A stretch of 64,000 nucleotides of DNA from Streptomyces sp. NBC_00285 (GTDB lineage Bacteria; Actinomycetota; Actinomycetes; Streptomycetales; Streptomycetaceae), in contig NZ_CP108055.1 in the NCBI RefSeq assembly GCF_036174265.1, positions 7,626,001-7,690,000 of the forward strand, written 5' to 3'. Below, in pieces: positions 63,415 through 64,000 of the stretch. Under the pieces are notes generated by a model. The model had not been told where the DNA came from. It searched no databases and saw nothing but the letters and a program-made list of their open reading frames with translations. How positions within the stretch are numbered: position 1 is the first letter of the stretch; each line of letters starts with the position of its first letter. The translations under genes and the position numbers were made by a program.

Positions 63415-64000
63415 GCGGTACGGCCTTCCGAGTCGGCCATCGGGGGCAGGTGCACGGTGTTCACCCGGCGTCCGTCCAGGAGGGTGACCGTGCGGTCCGC
63501 CAGGGCTGCGGTGTCGGCGTCGTGCGTCGCCAGGACCACCGTGATGCCGTGGGAGCGGGCGGCCGTGGTGAGCGTGCGCAGGACGTGCGCCTGGTCCGCG
63601 CGGTGCAGGGGGGCCGTCGGTTCGTCCGCGAACAGGACCGAAGGGGCCGGGGCCAGGGCGCGGGCGATGCAGACACGCTGGCGTTCGGACTGGGTCAGCT
63701 CGTGCGGGCGTCTGCGGGTTCTGTCACCGATGTCGAGGCGCTCCAGCCACTCCAGGGCGGCGACCTTGGCCCGGCGGCGACTGGTGCCGCGCAGCATGAG
63801 GGGGAGTGCGGCGTTCTCCCAGGCGTTGAGCTCCGGGACGAGCACCGGGGCGGGGTCGATCCAGCCGAAGCGGTCACGGCGCAGACGCTCCCGGGTCATC
63901 GGGCCCATCGTGTGCACGGGCACGCTGTTGAACCAGACCTCGCCGCGCTGGGCCGGCGCCAGACCGGACAGACAGCGCAGAAGGCTCGTCTTGCCGCTTC
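63396..64000 (-). CDS. ABC transporter ATP-binding protein (partial, 5' end outside window)
   Basis: The C-terminal ~200 residues; the frame remains open to the window edge, where SGKTSLLRCLSGLAPAQRGE is the end of Walker A. The Q-loop region reads WIDPAPVLVPELNAWEN, the signature motif is HELTQSERQRVCIARAL (LSGGQ replaced by LTQSE), Walker B is VLFADEPTAPL and the switch region is VVLATHDADT. It resembles the MacB/LolD group. It overlaps the permease start by 19 bp. Confidence 0.88.
   Translation of the reverse strand, partial: SGKTSLLRCLSGLAPAQRGEVWFNSVPVHTMGPMTRERLRRDRFGWIDPAPVLVPELNAWENAALPLMLRGTSRRRAKVAALEWLERLDIGDRTRRRPHELTQSERQRVCIARALAPAPSVLFADEPTAPLHRADQAHVLRTLTTAARSHGITVVLATHDADTAALADRTVTLLDGRRVNTVHLPPMADSEGRTACSLSV

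Overview
This is a 64 kb piece of a Streptomyces chromosome. The DNA is very GC-rich, GTG starts and ATGA/GTGA overlaps are common, and the gene order runs mutM, acyP, smc, ftsY, nsdA, amtB-glnK-glnD, ffh, rpsP-rimM-trmD-rplS, sipWXYZ, comM-dprA, whiG, rpsB-tsf-pyrH-frr-cdsA, rlmN. This is the conserved core-chromosome order of the genus. nsdA and whiG point specifically to a sporulating Streptomyces.

Region by region: 1-9.9 kb holds the 3' end of mutM, an HxlR regulator, a secreted CAP-domain protein, acylphosphatase, smc, a GlcP-type glucose permease, a frameshifted small gene and a luciferase-like oxidoreductase. 10.2-25 kb carries SRP targeting (ftsY, ffh), ammonium uptake and PII signalling (amtB-glnK-glnD, with a GlnR-type box), the developmental repressor nsdA, ftsH and a short archaeal/eukaryote-like proS. 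25-35.3 kb carries the rpsP-khpA-rimM-trmD-rplS translation operon, four tandem type I signal peptidases with a NUDIX gene, and yraN-comM-dprA.

The main anomaly is 35959-43108. A Tn554-like element of about 7.15 kb has inserted inside dprA and split it into a 227-codon 5' part and a 158-codon 3' part. The element encodes the trio tnpA-tnpB-tnpC (two tyrosine recombinases and a small HTH/coiled-coil protein) in one translationally coupled minus-strand operon. The last gene of the operon is an unusual ~839-residue fusion of a superfamily 2 helicase with a C-terminal PD-(D/E)XK-like nuclease. It is the only cargo and is a good candidate for a single-gene anti-phage or DNA-interference system.

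After the element come whiG (sporulation sigma factor), a TetR regulator, an M23 peptidase and the rpsB-tsf / pyrH-frr-cdsA genes. A small WXG100-like three-gene cassette lies between cdsA and rlmN. A TPP riboswitch then precedes a complete thiamine ABC transporter (thiB-thiP-thiQ). The window ends with a mycothiol-dependent-type enzyme, a sortase-anchored LAETG surface protein, a LOG-family protein, a VOC protein and an ABC exporter pair that runs off the right edge. I see no rRNA, convincing tRNA or CRISPR array.
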